Shown: piece by piece, positions 52,605-62,008 of the stretch
Layout of the letters: each line of letters starts with the position of its first letter
How positions within the stretch are numbered: position 1 is the first letter of the stretch
Source: Caulobacter sp. UNC358MFTsu5.1
GTDB lineage: Bacteria; Pseudomonadota; Alphaproteobacteria; Caulobacterales; Caulobacteraceae
Direction: 5' to 3'
DNA: 64,000 nucleotides
Assembly: GCF_000712075.1 (NCBI RefSeq)
Contig: NZ_JONW01000002.1
Location: 62,001 to 126,000, forward strand
The notes under the pieces: generated by a model
Seen by the model: only the letters and a program-made list of their open reading frames with translations
Database searches by the model: none
Told to the model about the DNA's origin: nothing
Program-made: the position numbers and the translations under genes

Positions 52605-53732
52605 ATGGCTCAACCTGTCGTGGCATGCAGGGCGTCAAGGGTTCGGGGCGGGGCTAGGCGAGTGGATCAGGCAGGGCAAACCCGCGTCGCGAAGACGCCG
52701 GATTCCATCGGCGCGCCGATCCGCAGGTTGCTGCATCCCGTGGCCCTGTCGCTGGTCGCCGCCCATCTGGCCTTGCTGCTCCTGGGCTGGTGGGCGCTGC
52801 ACCACCTGGTTCCCGACACCCTGACCCTGAACCTGTTTGGGCACGCTCACCAGGTGAGCGAGGTGCATCGGCGGGTGATCGACCGGACGGTCGAGATCAG
52901 CCTGCTGCTGCCGTCGATCTTCTTCATCGAATATCTCTGCACGGGCTGGGCCCAGAGCTCGGTGCGCCACCTTCTTGTCGAACGCACCGCTTCGGGCTGG
53001 TCGGACGTGGCCTGCTACCTGTTCCAGATGGCGCCGGTCTGGACCCTGGTCACGGCGATCATGAGCTTCGGCTTCGCCTATGTGTCGGGCGAGGGGCTAA
53101 GGCAGGCGCTGGCCCACGCGACCGGGCTCAAGCTCAGCATCGCCGGCGCGCCCCTGGCGCTCCAGGCCGTGGTGCTGTTCGTGCTCTACACCCTGTTCGA
53201 CTATTGGAGCCACCGGCTGGACCACTCCAGGGTGTTCTGGCCGCTGCACCGCTTCCATCACAGCGCGGAGTCGTTCTCGGTCCTGACAGCCGCGCGGATT
53301 CATCCGGCGATGTTCACCGCCGTGGTCGGCGCCGTCCTGCCGGGCGCCTTCCTAGCCTGCGACCCCGAGGCCCTGGTCTATGTCGGCCTGGTGGTGATCG
53401 TCATCCGGCTGCTGGTCCATTCGCGCATCGAGTCCAACTTCGGCTGGGTCGGCCGTTGGGTCGTCCAGTCGCCGCTGCATCACCGGCTGCATCACAGCCT
53501 CAATCGGATGCCGATCAACCTGGCCCTCCTGCCGATCTGGGACCGCCTGTTCAACACCTGGCGCGACGCGCCGCAGCAGGCCATGCGCATCGGCACGCCC
53601 GCGCCCTACCGTCACGGCGCCGGTGTCGTGCTGGACATCTGGCGCGACTATTGCGCGTTCTGGGCGGGGCTGAAGGCGATGACGGTCAATCGCCTGGCGG
53701 AACGCGTCACGTCGCCTTCGCGCGGCCCCTAG
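52605..53732 (+). CDS. Sterol desaturase/fatty acid hydroxylase family membrane protein
   Basis: A di-iron membrane oxygenase of about 375 residues. Histidine motifs HRLDHS, HRFHHSAESF and HHRLHHSLNRM are in the family order after several transmembrane segments (ALSLVAAHLALLLLGWWAL; TLVTAIMSFGFAYVSG). Relatives hydroxylate or desaturate lipids, carotenoids or hopanoid-like substrates; the substrate here is unknown. The start is uncertain: ATG 52605 chosen, with a GTG at 52560 and a GTG at 52662 as alternatives. Its stop overlaps the end of hybrid kinase 2 by four bases. Confidence 0.82.
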   Translation: MAQPVVACRASRVRGGARRVDQAGQTRVAKTPDSIGAPIRRLLHPVALSLVAAHLALLLLGWWALHHLVPDTLTLNLFGHAHQVSEVHRRVIDRTVEISLLLPSIFFIEYLCTGWAQSSVRHLLVERTASGWSDVACYLFQMAPVWTLVTAIMSFGFAYVSGEGLRQALAHATGLKLSIAGAPLALQAVVLFVLYTLFDYWSHRLDHSRVFWPLHRFHHSAESFSVLTAARIHPAMFTAVVGAVLPGAFLACDPEALVYVGLVVIVIRLLVHSRIESNFGWVGRWVVQSPLHHRLHHSLNRMPINLALLPIWDRLFNTWRDAPQQAMRIGTPAPYRHGAGVVLDIWRDYCAFWAGLKAMTVNRLAERVTSPSRGP

Positions 53733-55546
53733 GCCGTCACCCGCCGCTCGTCCTCGACCTCCGCCTTCGTCTTCCCCGCCGCCACCTCGGCCAGCAGGGC
53801 GAACAGGGCCACGGTGTCGATCGGCTTGCGCAGCACGCCGTCGGCGCCGTCGGCGCGGTAGCGGGCGACGTCGTCGTCGAAGACGTTGGCGGTCAGCATC
53901 CAGACCGGCGTGCGCGGGCGCGGCTCCGAGGTCTCGAGCTCGCGGATCTTCGCCAGGGCCGCCACGCCGTCCAGCACCGGCATGTTGACGTCCATCAGCA
54001 CCAGGTCGAAGGCCTCGGCCCGCCAGGCGTCCAGGGCCTGGGCGCCGTCCTCGGCGAACACCAGATCGATCGGAGAGGCGGCCAGCAGGGCGGCCAGCAC
54101 CCGGCGGTTGGCGGGATTGTCCTCGGCGGCCAGAACCCGAAGCGGCGTGGCCACCCGGGCCTCCGCCGCGGCGTCGGCGGCCGGCGCCGCCAGAACGTCC
54201 GCCTCGAAGGCGAACCAGAAGACCGCGCCGCGCTTGGCGCTCTTGGCCGGCTGGGCGTCGCCTTCGGGAATGTCGTCGACGCCGATCTCGCCGCCCATCA
54301 AGGCCAGGTTGGCCGCGCAGATCGACAGGCCCAGCCCGCTGCCGCCCAGGCTTCGTCCGCGCTCGGTCTGGTCGAAGGCGTCGAACATCAGCGCGCGATC
54401 TTCGGGCGGCACCAGCGCGCCGGCGTCGCGAACCTCGACCAGGGCGGTCAGCCTCTGGTCCTTGACCATGCCGGCCAGGCGGACCACCACCGCGCCGCCG
54501 GACGGCGAGGCCTTCAGGCCGTTGGAGACCAGGTTGACCAGCGTCTGCTCCAGCTTGGCCTCGTCGGCCAGCAGGCCGAAGGCCAGGTCGGGATCGGCGT
54601 CCTCGAAGCTCAGCAGCACGCCCACCGCCTGGGCGTGGGCGCTCCACACCCGCACCACCGTGCGGACCAGGCGGCGCAGGTCGACCGGCGCCAGGGTCAG
54701 GGCGGCCTGTCCGGCCTGGACCTTGGTGAGGTCCAGCACGGTGTCGAGCAGGCGGGTCAGCTGGGCGCCGCCCTCCAGCACGCCCTGGGCCAGGTCGGCC
54801 TGGGTCGGGGTCAGGAAGGTGTCGCGGCGCAGGGCGTGGGCGAAGCCGAGCACGGCGTTCAGCGGGGTGCGGATCTCGTGGCTGGCGACGGCCAGCAGGT
54901 CGGACTTGGCGCGGCTGGCGGCCTTGGCCTCGGCGATGGCCTCGGTCAGGTCGGCGTTCTTGCGGGCCAGGTCGCGGAAGGCCTGGGCCAGGGCGCGGTC
55001 GGTCGCCTGCTGGCGCCAGGTGGCGGTCAGGACGGCGGCGATGAACAGCAGCATGGCGGCCGCGTAGTGGTTGGCCAGCAGCGGCGTGTGGCGGTCGAAG
55101 GCGATCCACAGCAGGGTGACCACCGGCGGTCCGACGGCGGTGAGGTAGCTGACCCGGCTGGTGTGGACCCGCAGGGCGCCGAACAGCAGCACGCTGGTGG
55201 CCAGCAGCGCGGCCTCGACCCGCATGATCGGCTCGCCCAGCATCCGGATCTTCACGGCCAGGACGCAGGCGTTGGCCGACAGCAGGAAGACCAGGATGAT
55301 CGATCGCCAGCGTAGGCGCCGGAAGGCCAGGACGGGATCGGGGTCGCGCAGCGCCACGCGGGTGGCCAGGAACAACGCCCCGTAGATGATCAGCTCGATC
55401 ACGCCGAACAGGGCCATCTTCAGGGGGGTGAAGACCGCCAGCAGCCCCATGAAAACGGCGACCAGAAGCAGGCGCGCGCGCACGATCCCGCGCGTGTATC
55501 GAACAAACCCGTCCAGGCGGGTGACGTCCACCGTCCGTTCGAACAT
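53729..55546 (-). CDS. Membrane-bound hybrid histidine kinase 2
   Basis: A 605-residue hybrid kinase. About six transmembrane segments in the first 180 residues replace a periplasmic sensor. A short coiled region leads to the H-box ASHEIRTPLN (His223), N-box LVNLVSNGLKAS and G2 box GGSGLGLSI, then a receiver with LVLMDVNMPVLDG (Asp519). The G1 box is degenerate: VRDAGALVPPEDR where DxGxGI is expected, so ATP binding may be weakened. Signal and target unknown. Converges on the sterol desaturase gene. Confidence 0.88.
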   Translation of the reverse strand: MFERTVDVTRLDGFVRYTRGIVRARLLLVAVFMGLLAVFTPLKMALFGVIELIIYGALFLATRVALRDPDPVLAFRRLRWRSIILVFLLSANACVLAVKIRMLGEPIMRVEAALLATSVLLFGALRVHTSRVSYLTAVGPPVVTLLWIAFDRHTPLLANHYAAAMLLFIAAVLTATWRQQATDRALAQAFRDLARKNADLTEAIAEAKAASRAKSDLLAVASHEIRTPLNAVLGFAHALRRDTFLTPTQADLAQGVLEGGAQLTRLLDTVLDLTKVQAGQAALTLAPVDLRRLVRTVVRVWSAHAQAVGVLLSFEDADPDLAFGLLADEAKLEQTLVNLVSNGLKASPSGGAVVVRLAGMVKDQRLTALVEVRDAGALVPPEDRALMFDAFDQTERGRSLGGSGLGLSICAANLALMGGEIGVDDIPEGDAQPAKSAKRGAVFWFAFEADVLAAPAADAAAEARVATPLRVLAAEDNPANRRVLAALLAASPIDLVFAEDGAQALDAWRAEAFDLVLMDVNMPVLDGVAALAKIRELETSEPRPRTPVWMLTANVFDDDVARYRADGADGVLRKPIDTVALFALLAEVAAGKTKAEVEDERRVTA

Positions 55547-55679
55547 CCAGGTTCCCGACGACGCTACTGTTGTCCCGCTGGCGGGACGGCTCGCCCTTGC
55601 AAGCGGGCGACACAGAGCATGGGAGGCTGATTCTGGCTTTCCCGCTCGCCTTATAGGCGACGGGCGGGGCGGACTCCGA

Positions 55680-57602
55680 TCAGGCCCGGGTTCGGGCTGC
55701 GGCGGTCTTGCCCGCGCCGGGCGCCTTGGCCGGCGACACGGTCCGCAAGCTCTCGACCAGGGCGAACAGCCGCTCGCGGACGACGGCTTCGTCGCCGGCC
55801 AGGGCGGCGGCCTCCAGGGCGGCCAGGGCCTTGGCGGGGATCGGCGGCAGGGGCGTCAGGGGCGTGGCCTCGGTGACGCCCTCGGCCTTGGGCCGGGCGG
55901 TCTCGTTGACGTCGACCAGGGCCTCGGTCAGCTTCTCGCCGGGACGCAGGCCGGTGATCTTGATCTCGATGTCCTTGTCGGGGACCAGGCCCTGGAGCTC
56001 GATCATCCGCCGGGCCAGGTCGATGATCTTGACCGGTTCGCCCATCTCCAGCGTCAGGACGCCCGTGGGGGGCTCCGCGTCGCCCGCCGACAGCGCCACC
56101 GCCCGCAGGACCAGCTGCACCGCCTCGGGGATGGTCATGAAATAGCGCTCGACCTCGGCGTCGGTCAGGGTCACCGGGCCGCCGCGGGCGATCTGGTGCT
56201 GGAAGATCGGCACCACCGAACCGGCCGAGCCCAGGACGTTGCCGAACCGCACGACGCTGACCCGGGTGTTCGATTCCCCACCGTTGGCGAACTGGCGGAC
56301 CACGGCCTCGGCCACCCGCTTGGTCGCCCCCATCACGCTGGCCGGGGCCACGGCCTTGTCGGTGGAGATCAGGGCCAGATGGGCCGCCCCGCAGGCCTTG
56401 GCGGCGGCGGCGACATTGCGGCTGCCCAGCACGTTGGTGCGCACGCCCTCGCAGGGGTGGTTCTCGACCAGGGTCACGTGCTTGAGGGCGGCGGCGTGGA
56501 AGACCAGGTCGGGCTTCTCGGCGGCGAACACCAGGTCCAGGCGGGCGGCGTCGCGCACGTCGCACAGCACGTCCTGGCGCGGCAACTGGGGCCAGGCCTC
56601 GCCCAGCTCGCGGTCGATGTGGAAGAGGTTGGCCTCGGCGGCGTCCAGCAGGATCAGCCGGGCGGGGCCGCTGGCGGCGATCTGGCGGGCCAGTTCCGAG
56701 CCGATGCTGCCGCCGGCCCCGGTGACCAGCACCCGCTTGCCGGCCACGAGGGCGCGGATCGGCGCGGGGTCCAGCCGGACCGGCGCGCGGCTGAGCAGCT
56801 CCTCGAGGCTGAGCTCGCGCAGGCTCGTCCCGCCGACCATGTCCACAAGGGCGCCCTGGCGGCGCAGCAAGCGCACGCCCTCGCTCTTCAGCCGGCCCAG
56901 GCGCTCGGCCCCGAAGGCGCTGAGCGGACCGTCGGTCAGAAACAGCAGGGCCGAGGGCTGCAGCCCGCCGTCGCGCAGCTGGGCCATGACGGCGTCGAAT
57001 TCGTCGACGGCGCCCAGGACGCAGACCCCGCCCAGCTCGTCGCCCCGCTCGCGGGCTTCGGGCGTCAGCACCCCGACCGGGGCGTAGCGCTCGCCCAGGG
57101 CGGCGGGCGTGCGCAGGAAGGCCTCGGCCTCGTTGGCCGAGCCGACGATCAGCAGGCGCGGCAGGGCGGGCGAGGCGGGGGCCGGGCGCAGGCGGGTCAG
57201 GGCGTCCAGCAGCACCTTCTCGTGCAGGGCGCGGCGGACGATGCGCAGCCCGGCCAGCATCGCGGTCAGCAGCAGGAAGGCGGCGGCCAGGGTGCGCAGG
57301 CCGCCCGGCTGGCGCACGTCCAGCAGGCGGGCGATCAGGGCGAAGGTCAGGACCGACAGGGCGGCCGAGCGCGCCAGGCGCAGACCGTCGCTGGCCGCGA
57401 AGAACCGCCACGGCGAACGCTCGACCCGGAACAGGATCTCGACCAACAGGGCGGCGGCGGCGAACAGGGCCGCATGGGCGAGGGCGCCCAAGGCAAGATG
57501 GGAAGCGGTGAAGGTCTCGACGCCGGCGGTCAGCGCCTGGGCCAGCAGCATGGCCGTGAAGGCCAGCACCATGTGCGCCGCGATCTTGCCGATACGACCC
57601 AT
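55680..57602 (-). CDS. Membrane NDP-sugar 4,6-dehydratase (WbpM/PglF/CapD family)
   Basis: A 640-residue polysaccharide-biosynthesis protein. About four N-terminal transmembrane segments and a CoA-binding-like domain (FLRTPAALGERYAPVGVL) precede the SDR dehydratase domain. NAD-binding motif is VTGAGGSIGSELARQI, and ISTDKAVAPASVMGATKR is the catalytic region, with Met where classical SDRs have Tyr, as in WbpM and PglF. It should act on UDP-GlcNAc-type sugars for surface glycans. The ATG at 57602 is preferred; the frame extends 45 codons upstream. No other glycan gene is adjacent. Confidence 0.9.
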   Translation of the reverse strand: MGRIGKIAAHMVLAFTAMLLAQALTAGVETFTASHLALGALAHAALFAAAALLVEILFRVERSPWRFFAASDGLRLARSAALSVLTFALIARLLDVRQPGGLRTLAAAFLLLTAMLAGLRIVRRALHEKVLLDALTRLRPAPASPALPRLLIVGSANEAEAFLRTPAALGERYAPVGVLTPEARERGDELGGVCVLGAVDEFDAVMAQLRDGGLQPSALLFLTDGPLSAFGAERLGRLKSEGVRLLRRQGALVDMVGGTSLRELSLEELLSRAPVRLDPAPIRALVAGKRVLVTGAGGSIGSELARQIAASGPARLILLDAAEANLFHIDRELGEAWPQLPRQDVLCDVRDAARLDLVFAAEKPDLVFHAAALKHVTLVENHPCEGVRTNVLGSRNVAAAAKACGAAHLALISTDKAVAPASVMGATKRVAEAVVRQFANGGESNTRVSVVRFGNVLGSAGSVVPIFQHQIARGGPVTLTDAEVERYFMTIPEAVQLVLRAVALSAGDAEPPTGVLTLEMGEPVKIIDLARRMIELQGLVPDKDIEIKITGLRPGEKLTEALVDVNETARPKAEGVTEATPLTPLPPIPAKALAALEAAALAGDEAVVRERLFALVESLRTVSPAKAPGAGKTAAARTRA

Positions 57603-57761
57603 ACGCAAACTCCCGCCGCGGTCGCCGTCAAACCGCTTCGCACGCGGCTTAGCATGCTCCGCGCGCCTCGTCGCCGGTCGGGCGTCAGCGGCGATAGACA
57701 ACGTCGTTCGACCTGGCCTACCAAATCGGCGTGTCACAACTCAGCGTTGGATCGTGAAGCC

Positions 57762-58115
57762 ATGACCCTGAAGAGCGTCTTCATCGCCGCCGCCTTGCTT
57801 CCCTTGGCCGGTGCGGCCTGGGCCGACAACGCCTGTCTGATCGAAGGACAGGTCTACGGCGAGACCATCAAGGACTGCAGCCAGACCAGCCTGCCGATCC
57901 CCGCGGGCGACTATGCGGAACAGTGCAACAGCAACGCCAACGGTCCGCTGAAGGCGACGGTCCTGAAGGCCTGCCCGGCCAAGGCCCAGGCGGCGTGCAT
58001 CAACCCCTTCGGCCAGAAGGTCACCACCTACTACTATTCGCGCGGTCCCCAGGCCCTGGCCGACACGAAGAAGAGCTGCGTCGCCCAGCAGGGCAAGTGG
58101 GTCGACAACCCCTAG
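57762..58115 (+). CDS. Small secreted cysteine-rich protein, unknown function
   Basis: A 117-residue protein with a signal peptide (SVFIAAALLPLAGAAWA, cut before DNACLI). The mature part has six cysteines (ACLIEG, KDCSQ, EQCNS, KACPA, AACIN, KSCVA), suggesting three disulfides in the periplasm. No recognised family. Its stop overlaps that of the convergent moeA by four bases. Confidence 0.72.
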   Translation: MTLKSVFIAAALLPLAGAAWADNACLIEGQVYGETIKDCSQTSLPIPAGDYAEQCNSNANGPLKATVLKACPAKAQAACINPFGQKVTTYYYSRGPQALADTKKSCVAQQGKWVDNP

Positions 58116-59350
58116 CCTCGCGCCAGCGGCAGCAGGTCGACCGTCTCGCCTTCCGCCGCCGGCGGCGCGCCGGCCGGGCGCATCACCAGGCAGTCGGCGC
58201 GCGAGAACACGCCGATCAGCGAGGAGTCCTGGTCCGGGAAGGGCGTGACCCGCACCCGGCCTTCGGCGTCGATCGTCCGGGTGGCGCGCATCCAGTGCTC
58301 GCGCGGGCCGGTGGCGGGCAGGGGCGCGGCCAGCACGCCGGCGCTCATCGCCCCATCGACGCGGAAGACGGGGTCGGCGCCGATCAGGGCGGCCAGCAGC
58401 GGACGGAGGAACAGCTCGGCGCAGACCAGGGCTGAGGCGGGGTTGCCGGGCAGGCCCAGCACGCGGCGGCCGTCCTTGAGTGTTCCGAACCAGGTCGGCT
58501 TGCCCGGACGCACGGCGATGGTCTGGACGCGCAGATCCAGGCCCAGGGTCTGAAGCGCCGGCTTGACCAGGTCGTGGTCGCCGACCGAGGCCCCGCCGAC
58601 GGTGACGACGAGATCGACCTCGGCGGCGTCGACCACCCGGGCGATGGCGTCCAGGTCGTCGGCCTGGGCCTTCAGCCTGATCGCCTCGCCGCCCCAGGCC
58701 TGGACCAGGGCCGCCAGGGCGAACGAGCCGGACTCGAAGATCTGGTCGGCCGCGGGGCTCGCGCCGGGCGGAACCAGCTCGTCGCCCGTGGCCAGGATGG
58801 CGACGCGGGGACGGCGGGCCACGGCCAGCTCGGCGCGGCCGGCGGCGGCGGCCAGCGACAGCCGCCAGGCGTCGATCCGCGCGCCCTCGGCCAGCAGCAG
58901 GTCGCCGGACCGGAAGTCGCCGCCGGCGGGGCGGATGTTGCCGGGCGGCGGGTCGCGGTCGATCGCGAAGATCACCGTGTCGCCCTCGCGCGTGGCGTTC
59001 TCCTGGATCACCACCAGGTCCGCGCCCGGGGGCACGGGCGCGCCGGTGAAGATGCGCACGGCCTGGCCGGCCTCGACCGGTCGCCCATGGGCCCGCCCGG
59101 CGGCGCTTTCGCCCACGATCCGGAACGACGCGCCCGGCGAGAGGTCCGCGCGGCGGATCGCCCAGCCGTCCATGGCCGAGGCGTCGAACGGCGGCTGGTG
59201 GCGGTCGGCGACGATCGGCGCGGCCAGCACCCGGCCGACAGCCTCGGCCAGGGCGACCCGCTCGACGCCCAGCCGCGCGGCGTCGGACAGCATCCGGCCC
59301 CGCGCCTCGACGACGGTCAGGTTCTTCAGTTGAAGCTTGTCGCCGCTCAC
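58112..59350 (-). CDS. moeA: Molybdopterin molybdotransferase
   Basis: Inserts molybdate into adenylylated molybdopterin to make the molybdenum cofactor. LAEAVGRVLAAPI and DRHQPPFDASAMDGWAIR open the protein; EIRIFTGAPVPPGAD-type residues, VAILATGDELV and TVGGASVGDHDLV follow, then GLPGNPASALV. It has 412 residues, full length, starting at a GTG with GGAGGG five bases upstream. No other moa or moe gene is nearby. Confidence 0.95.
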   Translation of the reverse strand: MSGDKLQLKNLTVVEARGRMLSDAARLGVERVALAEAVGRVLAAPIVADRHQPPFDASAMDGWAIRRADLSPGASFRIVGESAAGRAHGRPVEAGQAVRIFTGAPVPPGADLVVIQENATREGDTVIFAIDRDPPPGNIRPAGGDFRSGDLLLAEGARIDAWRLSLAAAAGRAELAVARRPRVAILATGDELVPPGASPAADQIFESGSFALAALVQAWGGEAIRLKAQADDLDAIARVVDAAEVDLVVTVGGASVGDHDLVKPALQTLGLDLRVQTIAVRPGKPTWFGTLKDGRRVLGLPGNPASALVCAELFLRPLLAALIGADPVFRVDGAMSAGVLAAPLPATGPREHWMRATRTIDAEGRVRVTPFPDQDSSLIGVFSRADCLVMRPAGAPPAAEGETVDLLPLARG

Positions 59351-59539
59351 GCCGGCCCTCCGTAGCCCAGGACCCTTTAGTAGCGCGCGTCGCCGGGCCG
59401 CGCCGCCATGGTTTTCCAATAGCGCCCCTAGAATTGGTCCGGACTGGTCGCGTTCACCCCTGTTGTCTGTCCCTTTCGCCCCCTTTCGAGGAACGGCGAT
59501 ATCCATAGGCTCGCGCTTCCCTTTTTCGGAGACAATTCA

Positions 59540-59815
59540 ATGAAGCGCTATGTGATCGAACGCGACATCCCCGGGGTCGAGGGGCTGGACGCCCAGCAGC
59601 TGAGCGGCGCGGCCGCGACCTCGAACAAGGCCCTGGCCGAGCTGGCCCCCAAGGTGCAGTGGGTCCAGTCGTTCGTCGCCAAGGACAAGACCTTCTGTGT
59701 CTATCTGGCCGAGGACGAGGCGGCGATCCGCGACCATGCCCGGCTCAGCGGCTTCCCGGCCAATCGGATAACGCCGATCTCGGGGATCATCGACCCGACC
59801 ACGGAACGGGCCTAG
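59540..59815 (+). CDS. DUF4242 protein (SCO4226-like)
   Basis: A 91-residue soluble protein. MKRYVIERDIPGVEGLDAQQL and DEAAIRDHARLSGFPANRITPISGIIDPTT are diagnostic of the DUF4242 family. The Streptomyces relative SCO4226 is reported to bind nickel; the histidine in RDHAR could be a ligand here. GGAGA lies before the ATG. It precedes the GlxA-type regulator in the same direction by 44 bases. Confidence 0.88.
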   Translation: MKRYVIERDIPGVEGLDAQQLSGAAATSNKALAELAPKVQWVQSFVAKDKTFCVYLAEDEAAIRDHARLSGFPANRITPISGIIDPTTERA

Positions 59816-59859
59816 GCTTGGTCCCGGGACGCGGTGAAGGGCGGCGGGACGGGTGGAGC

Positions 59860-60939
59860 GTGCAGGACGTCACGGTCGTACTGTTCGATGACGGGCTGGC
59901 CTCGACGGCCGTCCTGCCGATGGAGATCTTCCATACGGCCGGCGCGCTGTGGGCCCAGCTACACGGCCGACCGCCCGCGCCGCGCTTCCGGGTGCGCACG
60001 GCGTCGCTGACCGGCGCGCCGGTGCGCACGCCCTACGGCGCCCTGATCACCCCGGAGGTCCGCCTCGACCAGGTCGAGCGCACCGACATCGTGATCGTGC
60101 CGACCTCGGGCCTGGACCTGGACGTGAAGCTGCTGGAGAACAGCGCCATCCTGCCGTGGCTGCGCCGTCATCACGCGTCCGGAGCCTATGTGGCCGGGGT
60201 CTGCATGGGGGCGGCCTACCTGGCCGAGGCCGGGCTGCTGGACGGTCGGATCGGCACCACCCACTGGGCGCTGGGCGAGGCGTTCGCCGCCCGCTATCCC
60301 AAGGTCCGCTGGCGGCCAGACCAGTTCGTCACCGAGGACGGCCGGCTGCTGTGCAGCGGCGGGGTCATGGCGGCGATGGATGTCAGCCTGTACCTGGTCG
60401 AGAAGCTGTGCGGCCACGAGATAGCGGTGCAGACGGCCAAGGCGCTGCTGATGTCGATGCCGCGCACCCATCAGTCCGGCTACGCGGTGCTGCCGCTGTC
60501 GGCCCCGCACGACGACGCCGACGTGCGCGACGTCGAGGCCTATGTGCAGGGCGCGTTCCACCAGGACCTCAGCGTGGAGGACATGGCCGCCCGGGCGGGA
60601 CTGGGCGAGCGCACCTTCGTGCGCCGCTTCAAGGCCGCCACCGGCCAGCGGCCCGGGGCCTATCTGCAAGCCGTGCGGATCGAGGCGGCCAAGATGCTGC
60701 TGGAGCGGGAGGCGCGCTCGATCCAGGCCGTCAGCTCGGCGGTCGGCTACGACGACGTCGCGTTCTTCCGGCAGCTGTTCAAGCGGGCCACCGGCATGAC
60801 GCCGGCCGAATACCGCCAGCGGTTCGGGGCGCTGCACGTGCGCAGCGGCCCGTTCGCCCGGGCGGAGCCGCCCGAAGGCGTCGCCGTCCTAGCCGACGAA
60901 CGCCCGCTCGATCACGAAGTCGCCCGGCTCGGCGTTTGA
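59860..60939 (+). CDS. GlxA-family transcriptional regulator (DJ-1/PfpI domain + AraC HTH)
   Basis: A 359-residue regulator. The N-terminal DJ-1/PfpI-like sensor domain (about 1-190) has VTVVLFDDGLASTAVL and VAGVCMGAAYLAEAGLLDG with a Cys at the nucleophile elbow. The C-terminal AraC/XylS domain contains two helix-turn-helix motifs (VEDMAARAGLGERTFVRRFKA and SIQAVSSAVGYDDVAFFRQLF). Members often control amino-acid or amine catabolism. GTG start at 59860. Its 3' end overlaps the convergent fpr gene by 51 bases. Confidence 0.87.
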   Translation: MQDVTVVLFDDGLASTAVLPMEIFHTAGALWAQLHGRPPAPRFRVRTASLTGAPVRTPYGALITPEVRLDQVERTDIVIVPTSGLDLDVKLLENSAILPWLRRHHASGAYVAGVCMGAAYLAEAGLLDGRIGTTHWALGEAFAARYPKVRWRPDQFVTEDGRLLCSGGVMAAMDVSLYLVEKLCGHEIAVQTAKALLMSMPRTHQSGYAVLPLSAPHDDADVRDVEAYVQGAFHQDLSVEDMAARAGLGERTFVRRFKAATGQRPGAYLQAVRIEAAKMLLEREARSIQAVSSAVGYDDVAFFRQLFKRATGMTPAEYRQRFGALHVRSGPFARAEPPEGVAVLADERPLDHEVARLGV

Positions 60940-61725
60940 GCCCTCGACCAGGCCGTGGGCCTCCAGCAGGGCGGCGGTGTCCTTGATCATGGCCATCGAG
61001 CCGCACAGCATGGCGCGGTCGTGCTCGGGATCGAACTTCACCTGCTCCAGGCCGAGGTCGGCGAACAGCTTGCCGCTCTCGATCAGGTCGGTGAACCGGC
61101 CCTGGCGCTCGAACGGCTCGCGGGTGACGGTGGGATAGTAGACCAGCTGGGCCTTGGCCTCGTCGCCGACCAGCGGGTCGTCGTGGATCTCGGCGGTGAA
61201 CAGGTCGCGATAGGCCAGTTCCTGCACCTCGCGCACGCCGTGGGCGACGATCACCTGCTCGAAGCGGCTGTAGGCGTCGGGGTCGCGGGCCACCGACAGC
61301 CAGGGGGCCAGGCCCGTGCCGGTGCCGAACAGGAACAGGCGCTTGCCCGGGCGGACGGCGTCCAGCACCAGGGTGCCGGTCGGCTTCTTGCCCAGCAGGA
61401 TCTGGTCGCCTTCCTTGATCTGCTGCAGGCGCGATGTCAGGGGGCCGTCGGGCACCTTGATCGAGAAGAACTCCAGCTCCTCGGCGAAGTGCGGCGAGCC
61501 GATCGAATAGGCGCGCAGGATCGGCTTCTTTTCACCCAGGTCCTCGCGCGGCGGCAGGCCGATCATCACGAACTCGCCCGAGCGGAAGCGGAAGCTGGCC
61601 GGGCGGGTGATGGCGAAGCTGAACAGGCGGTCCGTCCAGTGCTTGACCCACAGCACGGTCTCGGTGTGCCAGGCGGCTTCCTTGACGGGAGCGGGCGCGG
61701 GAACGGTGGTTTCGATGGCCGACAT
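60889..61725 (-). CDS. fpr: Ferredoxin-NADP reductase
   Basis: Cytosolic FAD enzyme passing electrons between NADPH and ferredoxin or flavodoxin. The FAD-binding RAYSIGSPHF and the NADP-binding FLFGTGTGLAPWLSV motifs are present, and the C-terminus carries the FVIERAFVG tail typical of proteobacterial Fpr. It has 278 residues. ATG at 61725. Convergent with the GlxA-type gene, overlapping it by 51 bases. Confidence 0.93.
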   Translation of the reverse strand: MSAIETTVPAPAPVKEAAWHTETVLWVKHWTDRLFSFAITRPASFRFRSGEFVMIGLPPREDLGEKKPILRAYSIGSPHFAEELEFFSIKVPDGPLTSRLQQIKEGDQILLGKKPTGTLVLDAVRPGKRLFLFGTGTGLAPWLSVARDPDAYSRFEQVIVAHGVREVQELAYRDLFTAEIHDDPLVGDEAKAQLVYYPTVTREPFERQGRFTDLIESGKLFADLGLEQVKFDPEHDRAMLCGSMAMIKDTAALLEAHGLVEGSNAEPGDFVIERAFVG

Positions 61726-62008
61726 AAGTGGGTTTCAAGTCCTGGACGCGTGGCGGACCACGCTATTCTGAGATGGCGTCGCCTAGGCCCTAGAAGCGAC
61801 TGCGTCTCATGTGAGCACAGGCGCGTGGATGTCAACTTTGGTGGTCTGAAAGGGCTTTGAGAAATTCTTCCCCAAAAGCGTCAAAATGGCGGGCGCCTGT
61901 TTTTTGAACCGTGTCAAAATTGTGATTGCCGCCTCCCCAAACGGGGCGCACTCTTCCTCTTGCCCCCGCGTCCTAGACGAAGCGGAGGCCAACGATACGG
62001 AGGAACGG

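Noticed and set aside
55651..57411. 586-codon frame on the same strand as the NDP-sugar dehydratase
   Set aside because: It overlaps the dehydratase in another frame; only the dehydratase frame carries NAD-binding and catalytic motifs.
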